Assembly: GCA_008729055.1 (NCBI GenBank) | Contig: SDUX01000008.1 | Coordinates: 620,001-684,000 of the forward strand | Length of the DNA: 64,000 bases | Origin: Pyropia haitanensis | Lineage: Eukaryota; Rhodophyta; Bangiophyceae; Bangiales; Bangiaceae | Direction of reading: 5' to 3' | Part shown: piece after piece, positions 1 to 9,421 of the stretch | Layout: each line of letters starts with the position of its first letter | Numbering within the stretch: the stretch's first letter is position 1 | Program-made: the position numbers and the translations under genes | Notes under the pieces: model-generated | Databases searched by the model: none | Told to the model about the DNA's origin: nothing | The model's input: only the letters and a program-made list of their open reading frames with translations

Positions 1-16
1 GGCACTCGAGACCCGC

Positions 17-1105
17 ATGGCCCAGCCGTGCGCGTCAACGACAACAAGAACCCCGTGCTGCCGCTTGGGCGGCGCACGGTGCAACGGCAAGAAGGTGGCG
101 GCGGTGGCGAGCGTCGAGATTGACGCGTTAATCGGGCCACCAGCGGGCGGGACCGAGGCGGGGATGAAGGCGCCCGCTCACGGGGCCACCCCCGCGGCGA
201 AGTTGGGGTGCTCCTGTGGGGGCAGTGGAGGGGCGTCAGCGGCGGCACCACCGCCGGCCGTTCCACCTGCGCAACTGTCTGATGCCGTGGGCGATGAGAA
301 CCCTGTGGGGGCGCCTGTCTCGCGCGAGCTGGGCCCAGAAGAGGCATCTGTGGGGATTGGCATGAGCTCTCCTGGGGCCCCTCACGGTCCATTGGATCCC
401 CCAAAAGGTGTGCGGATGACTGTGGCTGCAGCGACTGTACCCGTGCAACCGGCTGCCCTCACCAAGTCGGCGTCATCGCGGAAGCGTTCTGCTTCTGCTG
501 TCATCGACCTTGGTATCGCTGACAGCAGCAGCGGCCCGCGCCAAGGCTTACCGGCGGTCCCCAACTGGGCGGCCCTCTCTCCCACGCCTCGCATCGGGGC
601 TGTGGGGACGGCGCCCCTTGCTGCTGTTGCCGCGGTGGCGGCCGCCTCTCCCCCAACGCCTCGTCCCAAGCGCAGTCGCCGGGTGGTTGGCCGCGACCCG
701 ATGCCTCGCGAGCAGCGAGTCTACTTTACGTGCGCCGTCTGCGGGCACGACCGTAATCACATCCGCAAGCGTACGTGCGACCGCTGCCGGGCCCCCAAGA
801 TTGCCATGCCGTCGGGGTCGGCCGCCGAGGCCGCCCGCAGCGCACGCCGGGCTGTGGATGCTGAGCTGCGACGGGAGGTGGCGGCCACTGCTGCGGCAGA
901 GTCGCGTGACAGGGGAGGTGCCGAAGGTGGTGCCAGGGGGTCTTTGCCGAGCCTGGCCCCCGCACCTGCGGACGCGTCGGAGGCGGGGGATGGACAGGGC
1001 GGGGGCAGAGGTGCTCGCCCTTGGCCTTCCCTGGCGCCGGCGCTCGGGGGCCGCCCGCCAGCGTCCGTGGGTGCAAACCGCGCGGATGATGACACACGCC
1101 CATAG
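17..1105 (+). CDS. Zinc-finger protein with disordered flanks, 5' end uncertain
   Basis: The open frame gives 362 residues ending in TAG-type termination near 1105. Most of it is Ala/Pro/Gly/Ser-rich and looks disordered. A basic stretch (PKRSRRVVGR) precedes a four-cysteine finger, seen as CAVC then CDRC with 11 residues between the pairs and an Asn at the fifth position after the second Cys. That is close to, but not exactly, the RanBP2-type pattern (C-x2-C-x3-N-x6-C-x2-C), so nucleic-acid or ubiquitin binding is possible but unproven. The start is doubtful. The first 123 bases also read as a convincing peptide in another frame, containing VNDNKNPVLPLGRR and ending at a TGA, so the first exon may lie outside the window, or a different gene may end here. 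The stretch 1106-1503 after it holds no recognisable gene. Confidence 0.5.
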   Translation: MAQPCASTTTRTPCCRLGGARCNGKKVAAVASVEIDALIGPPAGGTEAGMKAPAHGATPAAKLGCSCGGSGGASAAAPPPAVPPAQLSDAVGDENPVGAPVSRELGPEEASVGIGMSSPGAPHGPLDPPKGVRMTVAAATVPVQPAALTKSASSRKRSASAVIDLGIADSSSGPRQGLPAVPNWAALSPTPRIGAVGTAPLAAVAAVAAASPPTPRPKRSRRVVGRDPMPREQRVYFTCAVCGHDRNHIRKRTCDRCRAPKIAMPSGSAAEAARSARRAVDAELRREVAATAAAESRDRGGAEGGARGSLPSLAPAPADASEAGDGQGGGRGARPWPSLAPALGGRPPASVGANRADDDTRP

Positions 1106-1503
1106 CTAAAGCAGAAACTAGCAGCGGGCGCTTGTCTGACCACTGCGTTCAGAGGGCGTTTCATGGAGTGCACATATCTGTGAGGCGAGGCGGGCCATGG
1201 CGCCGCCCCTGAACACGGCAAGGCTGAAAGGACCACGAGCGACATGTCCCAGGATTGTTGTGGCTCGTCGTCCGGTCGTAGATGGGCGGCACTGTTCTCG
1301 AAAGGACATGCGGTGTTGCCATGACCAGACGCGTGATGCGCACGTCGTTGACTTCCAAACAGACGCAGCGGTGAGTTTGCTCTTGAGAGCATTTAAAAAG
1401 TGCTGAGCTTGCACTGCTGAAGACCAGGACCTACATACACACGCGGAGAACCGTACATAATACCGCGTTGGACAGGACAAACAGAGAGTGCCTCCCGCCC
1501 CAG

Positions 1504-2067
1504 CTATACACGAGACGTAACCCCCGCTGCACGGCGAGCAGCCGCGTCCTTCTCCGAAAACTTGACGACCCTCTCCGCCAACTCGTCCGCGGCCCGCGCA
1601 TTTCTCAGGACCGTCGCCCGGTTGGTCTCTTGCAGGTGACCGCCCAGGAAGAGCTCATCGGCTAGGAAGTACGCACGGTCAAAGTTGAAGATGACGTCCA
1701 GCTCACAGACGTTGCCAAAGTACTTATCCAGCGACTCGACGTACAGGTGGACAGTCTCCAACGCGGACAACTCATTGTCCCCGTCGCTGATGCAGAGCAC
1801 AAAGTACAGCGACGCGTACCGCCGATAGATGAGCTTTCGGGCCAAGGACACGGACGATGGAGGGACGGGCGACCCAGACGCGGGCGGTGAGGATGGCGGC
1901 AGTGGAGGGGACGTCCACTCCACCACATTGCACATGACAGACGGGCGGGGAAGCACGAGCGTGACAACGTCCCGCATGATGGTCGCCCGTTGGGCAGTGG
2001 TGGAGGCGTCAAACCACTTTGACAACCGGACCTTGCCTTGCCGCGAGATGAGCATCATCCAATGCAT
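1504..2067 (-). CDS. AP1S: AP-1 complex sigma subunit (clathrin adaptor small chain)
   Basis: The 187-residue product is the small chain of an AP adaptor, which stabilises the heterotetramer and helps bind dileucine cargo signals at the trans-Golgi/endosome. It begins MHWMMLISRQGKVRLSKWF, matching the first strand of AP-1 sigma (LISRQGK.RL.KW). It continues with YRRYASLYFV, the LETVHLYVESLDKYFGNVCE block and FNFDRAYFLADELFLGG, all hallmarks of the longin-fold sigma chain. Usual length is about 158 residues. The excess is a Pro/Ser-rich insert of about 26 residues between the conserved VEW and the YRRYASLYF strand. The ATG at 2067 directly follows a CAG in a C-rich tract, so an upstream exon carrying only the start codon, as in animal AP1S genes, cannot be excluded. 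Confidence 0.9.
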   Translation of the reverse strand: MHWMMLISRQGKVRLSKWFDASTTAQRATIMRDVVTLVLPRPSVMCNVVEWTSPPLPPSSPPASGSPVPPSSVSLARKLIYRRYASLYFVLCISDGDNELSALETVHLYVESLDKYFGNVCELDVIFNFDRAYFLADELFLGGHLQETNRATVLRNARAADELAERVVKFSEKDAAARRAAGVTSRV

Positions 2068-2904
2068 CTGACGGGAGGGGACGCACGGGGAGCGCCACCC
2101 GGCAAGGACGGCACGCGGCAGACCACAGACAACGTGAATGGCGGATGAAATGGGGAGGTGCAAAAACACGCGCGTAGAAGGCGCGGTACCGAGCCGAGAG
2201 GACCAAGCGACGACAAAAGAGTGCGGGAAGCGGGGGAGCGCAGACGGGGAAAAGGAAAGCAAGCACAATCGTCAGATACCGCCACAGTACGTGCAGCAAG
2301 GCCCCAGGCGGACAAGAAGCGTCGAGAGACCACAGCTATGCAAGTTGCATTCCTGTGGATGCCCGTTCAGCGGATGAAGAACGAACAACACAGTGTGCAG
2401 GCTCTCCATAAAGGCGGGGCATACCATGGTGAAGGCTCAAAAGAACAAAAGCTGTCAGACCAGTGGATGCTCAAGGGCAATACGACGTCAGCTCCAGAGG
2501 TCCGCCAGAGATGAAGAGTGCTGCGGTGATGGTGCGCGGCGCGGACGAGGCTGCGTGCGACCGTCACACCAACCCAGCGCACGTTTGATGACTGCCACCA
2601 CTTCGCCTCCCTTCGAGACTTACTGTTCCAAACACAATTGTAGTTGCTGTTGTCTGGCGTCGTGTGTAAGTCGTCACTTCTGCCACGTGTCTGCTCGAAA
2701 CTGCATCCTTCCATCCATTCACTTGCATGCTGCGTGTGTCCTGGGTAGACCAATGGATGCTGCCATGGGAGTGCATACCTTGGGACAGAGCATGCTCGTT
2801 GTGCCTTCCACTGTCGCCGGCCCCACTGTTGCACCGGCCACAACTGCCCTTGCTGGCTGTGTCTCTTTCCGTCCCTCCTTTTTTCCTCCGTGATACACCC
2901 TGCA
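2068..2904. other. Intergenic region between AP1S and the Rossmann gene
   Basis: This is a divergent intergenic region of 837 bases with mixed base composition, less GC-rich than the flanking genes. It must contain the promoters of both neighbours. I see no tRNA, tandem repeat or convincing coding frame. A pyrimidine-rich stretch (CCGTCCCTCCTTTTTTCCTC) lies just before the start of the right-hand gene. Confidence 0.5.
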
Positions 2905-3858
2905 ATGGCTGTCATCAGCGCTCCACCGGCGGTAGACGCGGCAGCAGCTGCGGACGCCTCCACCGCTGACTCCGCTTCCCCGGGAGCCCCAGCCGTTGGG
3001 GATTTGCTAATCCTGGGTGCAGGCACGCTCGGCACGCTCGTAGCCGCCCGGTGGTTGGCGGCGGCGCCCCTGCCTGGGGGTGCCCCCCCCCCTGTCCGGG
3101 TGGTGGCCGAGACGCGCACCCGCGGGCGGCACGACCGCCTGGCGGCTCTCGGCGCGGTGCCGCGTACCCGGGCGGACGCGGACGCGGCCTCCAGTGATGG
3201 CAACGGCGGCGTCCGTTTTCCCAACGTGGTATTTTCCATGCCGCCATCAGCGTCAGACGACTATGCAGCAGAGGCGGCCCGCGCAGTGGCATCCTGGGCG
3301 GGCCCTACCGGCGGCGGGCGCCTCATCTTTACCTCTTCCACGTCGGCGCTGGCCGAGAAGGGTGGTGCCACCATCACCGAGACGGCCCCGACCGCGCCTG
3401 GTCGCGTCACCGCCGCCGAAGCGGTCATCCGCGCGGCCGGCGGGGTGGTCGTCCGGCTGGGTGGCCTCTACGCGCGCCGCATTGGTGGGCACCAGCGGTT
3501 TGTGGGGCAGCCTTCCATGGGGATGCCTCGCCAACTTGTCATCAACATGGTCCACTACGACGACGCTGCGGCTGCGGTGGTGGCAGCAGCCCGCCTCCCG
3601 CCGGGGGCGCCCACAGACGTTTCCGGCTCCCCGTTTGTGGTTACCGATGGCGTGCCGTTGACCGTCGAGGAGCTGGTGACAGCCACCTTGGCGCACATCG
3701 CGTTTGCGGGCTCCCCCACACCGGCCCTGCCTGTTGACACGGGCGTCGGTGGCAAGCGAATTGACACGACAGCGACCCGGGAGGCGCTCTCCTGGGCGCC
3801 CGTTCACACGTATGCGGGCTTTTGGCGGGGAAGTTGCGATGATGAGGTGGACGCCTGA
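2905..3858 (+). CDS. YeeZ-like atypical short-chain dehydrogenase (Rossmann NAD(P)-binding protein)
   Basis: The product is 317 residues, starting MAVISAPPAVD at an ATG in good context (GCAATGGC); no in-frame ATG lies upstream. After an Ala-rich leader of about 30 residues comes the dinucleotide-binding motif LLILGAGTLGTLVA. Then follow a strand reading VVFSMPPS, IFTSSTSAL, the GRVTAAEAVIRAAGG helix, VRLGGLYA and VHYDDAAAAVV. This order matches the atypical SDR/epimerase-like family that includes bacterial YeeZ and plant NAD(P)-binding Rossmann proteins. The Tyr-x3-Lys catalytic pair of classical SDRs is not evident, as in other YeeZ-like members. Substrate and pathway are unknown. The leader could be an organelle-targeting extension, but it is short of Arg. 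Confidence 0.8.
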   Translation: MAVISAPPAVDAAAAADASTADSASPGAPAVGDLLILGAGTLGTLVAARWLAAAPLPGGAPPPVRVVAETRTRGRHDRLAALGAVPRTRADADAASSDGNGGVRFPNVVFSMPPSASDDYAAEAARAVASWAGPTGGGRLIFTSSTSALAEKGGATITETAPTAPGRVTAAEAVIRAAGGVVVRLGGLYARRIGGHQRFVGQPSMGMPRQLVINMVHYDDAAAAVVAAARLPPGAPTDVSGSPFVVTDGVPLTVEELVTATLAHIAFAGSPTPALPVDTGVGGKRIDTTATREALSWAPVHTYAGFWRGSCDDEVDA

Positions 3859-4700
3859 GAGAGGTGCGATTTTCAGGGGGGACACAATAAGGGGGGATAG
3901 GAGAGGGGCGTGCTCAGCACGTGACCACACCCTCCTCACCGGGGAGTTTTGATGACTGTCTAGGGGGACAGTGGGGTTCTGTACTGTACATGTGTAGTCG
4001 TAGCTGGTGGGATCCTCTTCCGTTACTGTATATTCTGTACCGGTTTATGCATATCCCCCACCTCTGGCAGCCGTATTGGTCGACTGTCGGACAGTGCCGT
4101 CTGAACCTCTTAACCATGGAAATCCACGACAACTTGCGGTCATTCTTGAAGTTCCAGGGACATGCCAAATAGGGCCTTCAATGAGAGCGCCTCCGCCAAT
4201 GGCGGCCTTCCATTTTGCTGAAGTCGTGGCCGTTTCTAACAAATATATGCAAGAAAACTAAAACAGGCTTCAGTACAGACGCTCGGGATGAAAATGATTG
4301 GAAACAGCTCGCTGGCCACCTCGGCGACAGGCACCGTGTCACCCTCGTCTGCGCCGCCATCGTGGGGCGGAGACGACCCAACGATGCTAACGATTGCTAG
4401 GTTAGTGCCAGTGAAGCGGGTTGTCCTCGGCGACCATCTCACGCTAACGGTGCCCGATGTAACGAGCACCGGAAAGTGCATCGGCACCAATCACGTTCAC
4501 AGCAAAGGGCTGACCGGCCGACTCAGATGCACGGAAGAGTGAAACAAGAGAGGCGTGCGCAGTTGGCCCGAGTAGCAAGAACAAAAAAACAAGCACACAA
4601 TCGCCAGAACAATCATCCAGAGGACAACCCTGCACGTCCGCCGCCCCGGCGCCACGCAACGGACGCTCGCCCCAGGCGAGGCCGGCCAAACTCATCCCCC
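3859..4700. other. Convergent intergenic region, relatively AT-rich
   Basis: This 842-base stretch lies between the convergent 3' ends of the Rossmann gene and RPA32. Base composition is much more even than elsewhere in the window, for example around 4020-4160. Short open frames occur (for example 4288-4542 on +), but none has a recognisable motif. I see no transposon ends or RNA genes. Confidence 0.45.
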
Positions 4701-5783
4701 TCACACCTCGCACACCTTGTAGTGGTCGTCGTCTGAAGTTGAAAAGATGTGCCCCTCGGAAGAGAGCACGTCCAGCGCCGACCGCAGCTGCGAATCGGAC
4801 AGCCCGCTGGACTGCATGCTTGTCACAATCTCTTCATACGACACCCCAGTGATAGACTCGGAGCGCACCCGGATGACCTCCAGCAGCTGGGACTGCACGT
4901 GGGTGAGGCCCTCCACGAGCGCCGCGCCACCACCGCCGCCGGCGCCCAAACCCGACGCCGGAGGCATCCCGCCACCACCCATGCCGCGACCAGCGGCGGG
5001 CGCACCCAATCCCCGTGCGGGTGCCCCCATCCCAGGGCGCCCGGCGCCAAAGCTACCCCCAGCTGGGACGCCACCGCCTGCCCCCCCCGCGGGCCTTGTC
5101 GACCCGAGCTTGGTCTGCGCGCAAAACACACGGACAACGTCCAGCCGGTGGAACAAGAGCTCGTTAGGGTCTTCCACCGCCACCACGTGGCTCGCCTTGA
5201 CGCTCAGCTCTTTCTGGAAGGTAGAGAGCTTGCCGACCACCCGCACCCACGTGTGCTCTACAAAGAGGTCGCGAAGCTTGGCTGCATCGGGGCCCGTTGC
5301 GCCCTCTCCCGCGCCCGCGTCGCCCGCATCGATCCAGTAGACCACCCCAATGGAGCCGGTGAGGTCGTCCATCTTCATCCTGACCGACGTGGTCGCGACT
5401 TCCACGGTGGCGATGCGGGCGACAAAGGTCACCGACGCAAGCGTCACGCCATTAAGGACGAAGGTGTCTTCAGACTGGGTCGGCAGGGTTGACAACTGCT
5501 TAAGCGTCACGGGCTGCAGCTTATCCACGTTGGGTGCAGCACCACCGCCACCGCCGCCACCGCCGCCACCACCAAAGCCACCTCCCCCCCCACCGGGAAT
5601 AAAGCCACCCCCGCCACCGCCACCGCCGCCACCATACGCATCGCCTCCTCCGTACCCGCCACCCGTGCCCCCACCGCCATATGCTCCACCGCCTCCATAG
5701 CCCCCGGTGCCGCCTCCGCCGCCTCCATACCCACCCCCGCCGCCGCCCCCATAGTTCCCAGATGGTCCAGAGCTGTTCCACAT
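4701..5783 (-). CDS. RPA2: Replication protein A 32 kDa subunit
   Basis: The 360-residue protein is the middle subunit of the RPA heterotrimer, which coats single-stranded DNA in replication, repair and checkpoint signalling in the nucleus. It starts MWNSSGPSGNYGG. Residues to about 90 are an almost pure Gly/Tyr-rich tail, the usual N-terminal phospho-region but unusually long and with few Ser/Thr. The OB fold follows, from PVTLKQLSTLPTQSEDTFVL through VTFVARIATVEV and KMDDLTGSIGVVYWID to HTWVRVVGKLSTFQ. A second Gly/Pro/Ala linker then leads to the C-terminal winged helix, which reads LVEGLTHVQSQLLEVI, GVSYEEIV and LSSEGHIFSTSDDDHYKV. The length exceeds the usual 270-280 residues only through the low-complexity parts. 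No intron is needed. E2F-like sites lie upstream. Confidence 0.93.
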   Translation of the reverse strand: MWNSSGPSGNYGGGGGGGYGGGGGGTGGYGGGGAYGGGGTGGGYGGGDAYGGGGGGGGGGFIPGGGGGGFGGGGGGGGGGGAAPNVDKLQPVTLKQLSTLPTQSEDTFVLNGVTLASVTFVARIATVEVATTSVRMKMDDLTGSIGVVYWIDAGDAGAGEGATGPDAAKLRDLFVEHTWVRVVGKLSTFQKELSVKASHVVAVEDPNELLFHRLDVVRVFCAQTKLGSTRPAGGAGGGVPAGGSFGAGRPGMGAPARGLGAPAAGRGMGGGGMPPASGLGAGGGGGAALVEGLTHVQSQLLEVIRVRSESITGVSYEEIVTSMQSSGLSDSQLRSALDVLSSEGHIFSTSDDDHYKVCEV

Positions 5784-6110
5784 TGTGAGGCGCGGGTGGT
5801 CACGAGGGGAAACGAGCGCAAGGGGGGGGGGGAGAGAGCGACAGGGGGGGACAAACAGCGCGGGGACGCTCTGTCCAGGTAACGTCAAGATCACCTCAAT
5901 ACGGTGTACACCGTAAGAGCACCTGCGATGACCAATACGCAGTGCGAGAGAGCACACACGAAGACTGCTGCGGACCACCACCGGCAGAGAGCACCGAGCA
6001 GAGCGCGTAGGGGCAGCTGCGCGAACGGACGGGGCGAGCAGCATGTACATGCGGGCAAGAGCGGCGTGCACGTTGCGGCCCCATGGAGACGTCGGATTCG
6101 CGCTGCCTGG

Positions 6111-6120
6111 TCCCGCCAAA
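6111..6120 (-). promoter_or_regulatory. E2F-like site upstream of RPA2
   Basis: On the minus strand this reads TTTGGCGGGA, the classical E2F/DP consensus (TTTSSCGC-type). It lies about 330 bases upstream of the RPA32 start codon, in the direction of transcription. Confidence 0.5.
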
Positions 6121-6146
6121 TTTGTGCGGGCGCTCAGGGTCTGATG

Positions 6147-6155
6147 TGGCGGGAA
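6147..6155 (+). promoter_or_regulatory. Second E2F-like site upstream of RPA2
   Basis: The plus strand reads TGGCGGGAA, a second match to the E2F core in opposite orientation, 26 bases beyond the first. Paired sites are common in S-phase gene promoters. Confidence 0.45.
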
Positions 6156-6917
6156 TTGTCGGCTGCAATGACTTTGGCGTGCACAAGCGCCAATTTTCAC
6201 CACTCTTTTTGATAACGAGTGGGAATGGGCAACCGGATGCACTCTGAAATTGAAATGTTGCTTGGATGAAGCACCCATCATTGGCTGCTTGAAAGTGCGG
6301 CAGCAGGCGGGCTAGGGCTCGTAGCAGCGATGGAAGCTGGAAGAACAGAATGTGGGGGAGTACTGGCCATATTTGTTCGTCGACAAGATGTAAGCGATGC
6401 GTAGCGGGGCAGCCAGGAGGGGGGGTGGCCGAGGACGACGTGGGACATCGTTTGTTCAATGACCAGAGCGCGCTCCTGTAGCTGCTTTGTGAGAGGGCTG
6501 GTATCATTGCCTTTCTTGCCTTGGCACATGACGGCCTTGGAACCATCCGGTGGCGTTCATGGCACTGCACGTGACAATGGGTTCACACCCGATCTTCAGT
6601 ACTGGAAACTGGTCCCGATCCAATCACTGCTCTTTTTCTCTAGGCCGACCTCTATAAGTTTTCAAGAGATACGAGTATTTTGGTACTTCCAATCCGATCG
6701 TTCGACGGTCACATGTTTTGTGTAAGGCACAGCGGATCACTGTCGCCGACGGTGCCTCGAACCGTGTTGTTGCTGACAGGATCGACGTCGCTCCCAGTCG
6801 TCGTGGTCCCGGAGACTGCACCTTGACGATCCATGCCGTTGACTTGCCGCGGTGCCAGTAGTGCCGTCTCTGGTCGCTAGCGGTGCGACCGACGACCTAT
6901 GCTGCATTTTGGTCATC

Positions 6918-9030
6918 ATGTCTCAGTTTCTGGTGCGTTGCTGCTATCCTGATGGTTGGTGATGGTGTTTGCGGTTGTTGACCATGCAACAGGAGCCCGC
7001 GTTGTGGCTACACAGCTGGTTGCTAACAGCAGCCGTTGTGTCTCTGCATGGTGCGCTCTGTGTTTGTCGTCTATCCTCTGCCTCTCCTACTTGTTTTCCT
7101 TGGTATGGCGTCCTGGAAGCGTAGGCTCCCCAGATCGTGCTGCTGAAGCACGGGACCGACACCTCTCAGGGCAAAGGCCACCTGATTTCCAACATCAACG
7201 CCTGCAATGCTGTTGTGGATTTGGTGCGGACCACTCTCGGGCCGCGCGGTCTGGATAAGCTCATTCATGAGGGTCGTGGTAAGGTGACCATCACCAATGA
7301 CGGGGCCACTATTGTACAGCTGCTGCAAATCATCCATCCCGCGGCCAAGACGCTGGTGGATATTTCCATGAGTCAGGACGCAGAGGTTGGGGACGGCACC
7401 ACCTCTGTGATCCTGCTGGCTGGGGAGATGATGAACAAGTGCAAAGAGGTATGGCTGTTGTGCTGTCGTTAGCACCGGGGCGGGTAGGGGACTTGCGTGT
7501 TGAGACGCTTCTGGGGTGCTGTTGGCCTCATGGGTTTGTTGCACTTGCTGACGCGCCTGTCTGTTGCTTTTTTCCAACCCTGGGCATGCCGGACTGTCTG
7601 GTTGCTTGTGATACGCTGGTCTTTTCTTTGTTCATGTCCTCTGGGGTGTCTTGCAGTTTATCGAAGACGGTGTGCATTCCCAGGTCCTGATTCGGGCTTT
7701 CCGGAAGGCCGGCCAGATTGCCGATGCTCGCATTCGGGACGTAGCCCGGGACATCATGGGCTCTTCCCCGGCAGAGCGGCGCCAGATGCTCATGCGCTGT
7801 GCGGGTACGTCGCTGAACTCCAAGCTTGTGTCCCACCAAAGGGAGTTCTTTGCTGGGATTGTCACGGATGCCGTGCTGACGCTGGACGCTGACTCGATGG
7901 ACGTGTCGATGGTGGGCATCAAGAAGGTTCATGGCGGCTCGACGACAGACTCGCACCTTGTTGCGGGCGTGGCGTTTAAGAAGACCTTTTCGTACGCGGG
8001 TTTTGAGCAACAGCCGAAGAGCTTTGACAATCCCAAGGTGATGCTTCTCAACCTGGAGCTGGAGCTGAAGGCGGAGAAGGACAATGCCGAGGTGCGCGTC
8101 AACTCTACGACCGACTACCAGGCGATTGTGGACGCTGAGTGGGACATCATTTACGCCAAGTTGGCCGCATGCGTTCAGACTGGCGCAAAGGTGGTTCTGT
8201 CGCGACTGGCCATCGGCGACGTGGCGACGCAGTACTTTGCCGACCGCGACATCTTTTGCGCTGGCCGTGTCACGGAAGAGGACATGCGGCGTGTGCAGCG
8301 TGCGGTGGGAGGCTCTGTGCAGACGACGGTGAATCACCTCGTGGATGGTGGGTCCTCCATTCTAGGCGAGTGTGGCCGCTTTGACGAGCGCCAGCTCGGT
8401 AAGGAGCGGTACAATGTCTTTACCGGCTGTCCGCAGGCCAAGTCGGCCACCATTATCGTGCGGGGTGGCTCAGACCAGTTTCTGGAGGAGTCGGAGCGGT
8501 CCCTTCATGACGCCATCATGATTGTCCGGCGTGCCATCAAGCACCCCACGGCTGTCCCTGGCGGTGGGGCCATTGAGATGGACCTTTCGCGTCACATCCG
8601 CGCTGCGGCGGTCAAGATCGAGGGCAAGGACCAGTTGATCATGAGCGCGTATGCGCGGGCCCTTGAGGTGATCCCGCGCACGCTGTGCGACAATGCTGGG
8701 TTTGACTCGACGGAGGTGCTCAACAAGCTGCGCGCCGCGCACGCATCAGCTGACGGGAACCACTGCTACGGGGTGGATCTGGACTCGGCGTCGGTGGTGG
8801 ACACATGGGCGAAGGCGGTGTGGGAGCCGGCGGTCGTGAAGCTCAACGCCCTGGCCGCGGCCACCGAGGCGGCGTGCCAAATTCTCGCGGTCGACGAGAC
8901 AATCAAGAACCCCAAGAACGAGCAGCCAGGGGCTGGCGGCGGTGGGCCCCCACCGGGCGGTGGCCGTGGTGGTATGGGTGGGATGATGGGCAGGGGTGGG
9001 CGGGGAGTGCGTCGCATGGGGGGTCGGTGA
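6918..9030 (+). CDS. CCT7: T-complex chaperonin eta subunit, three exons
   Basis: This is the eta subunit of the cytosolic chaperonin TRiC/CCT, an ATP-driven folding chamber for actin, tubulin and other clients. Exons are 6918-6932 (MSQFL, then GTGCGT donor), 7134-7448 (after ...CTCCCCAG, ending at GTATGG) and 7657-9030 (after ...TGTCTTGCAG). All junctions are phase 0, giving 567 residues; animal CCT7 is about 543. Group II ATPase motifs are in place: [12 protein letters not shown] at 36-47, NDGAT at 60-64 and GDGTTS at 91-96. The eta subtype is indicated by [22 protein letters not shown] and [33 protein letters not shown] and [16 protein letters not shown] are also typical. The C-terminus is a Gly/Met/Arg tail, as in other eta subunits but longer. 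The first coding exon is only 15 bases. Confidence 0.95.
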
Positions 9031-9421
9031 GCACCATTGCAAACCTGTGGCTTCCTAGGAGCGAAAGAAACACGTGCACCTCTGGCAATACCAGGCGGAG
9101 CGGACGCCGCAAGCCGAACCTTTTTGCCGGCTATACGTGGTAGTGCGCCAGACGGCTGGCGGAGGCTACATGGTTCTCTGCCGCATCCGCACCAAGCAAC
9201 CAGCCCTCGGTCGGTGGCAAGGGCACCCGGCCAACCGTGGCCTGGCCAAGTTTCGGCTCATGGCAGCGCGTGATGCTGAGTGTGGTCTACGCCTGATAAC
9301 CCGAAAACAAAATGTTGTCCCAGCAGTGGCGGGCAGAGAGAAGAATAATCTAGGCGGACGCTGAGAAAGAAAACGAGCAAGACATTCAATGAGCCAACCC
9401 CTAGCTCCCGGCCCTCGCAGG
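9031..9421. other. Convergent 3' intergenic region
   Basis: This 391-base spacer lies between the 3' ends of CCT7 and the EF-hand gene. An A-rich patch near 9300-9390 may hold the polyadenylation signals of both. I see no other feature. Confidence 0.45.

Larger units (their letters stand above)
5784..6917. promoter_or_regulatory. Bidirectional promoter region between RPA2 and CCT7
   Basis: This 1,134-base spacer separates two head-to-head housekeeping genes and must carry both promoters. On the RPA2 side it holds two E2F-type sites. On the CCT7 side a TATA-like TATAAG occurs near 6652, about 265 bases before the start codon. Composition becomes AT-richer from 6570 to 6730. No coding frame or repeat stands out. 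Confidence 0.55.

Noticed and set aside
3921..4542. Short plus-strand frames in the spacer before RPA32
   Set aside because: One contains VVLGDHLTL, faintly like a helicase motif, but no neighbouring motifs exist and the frame is only about 84 codons.
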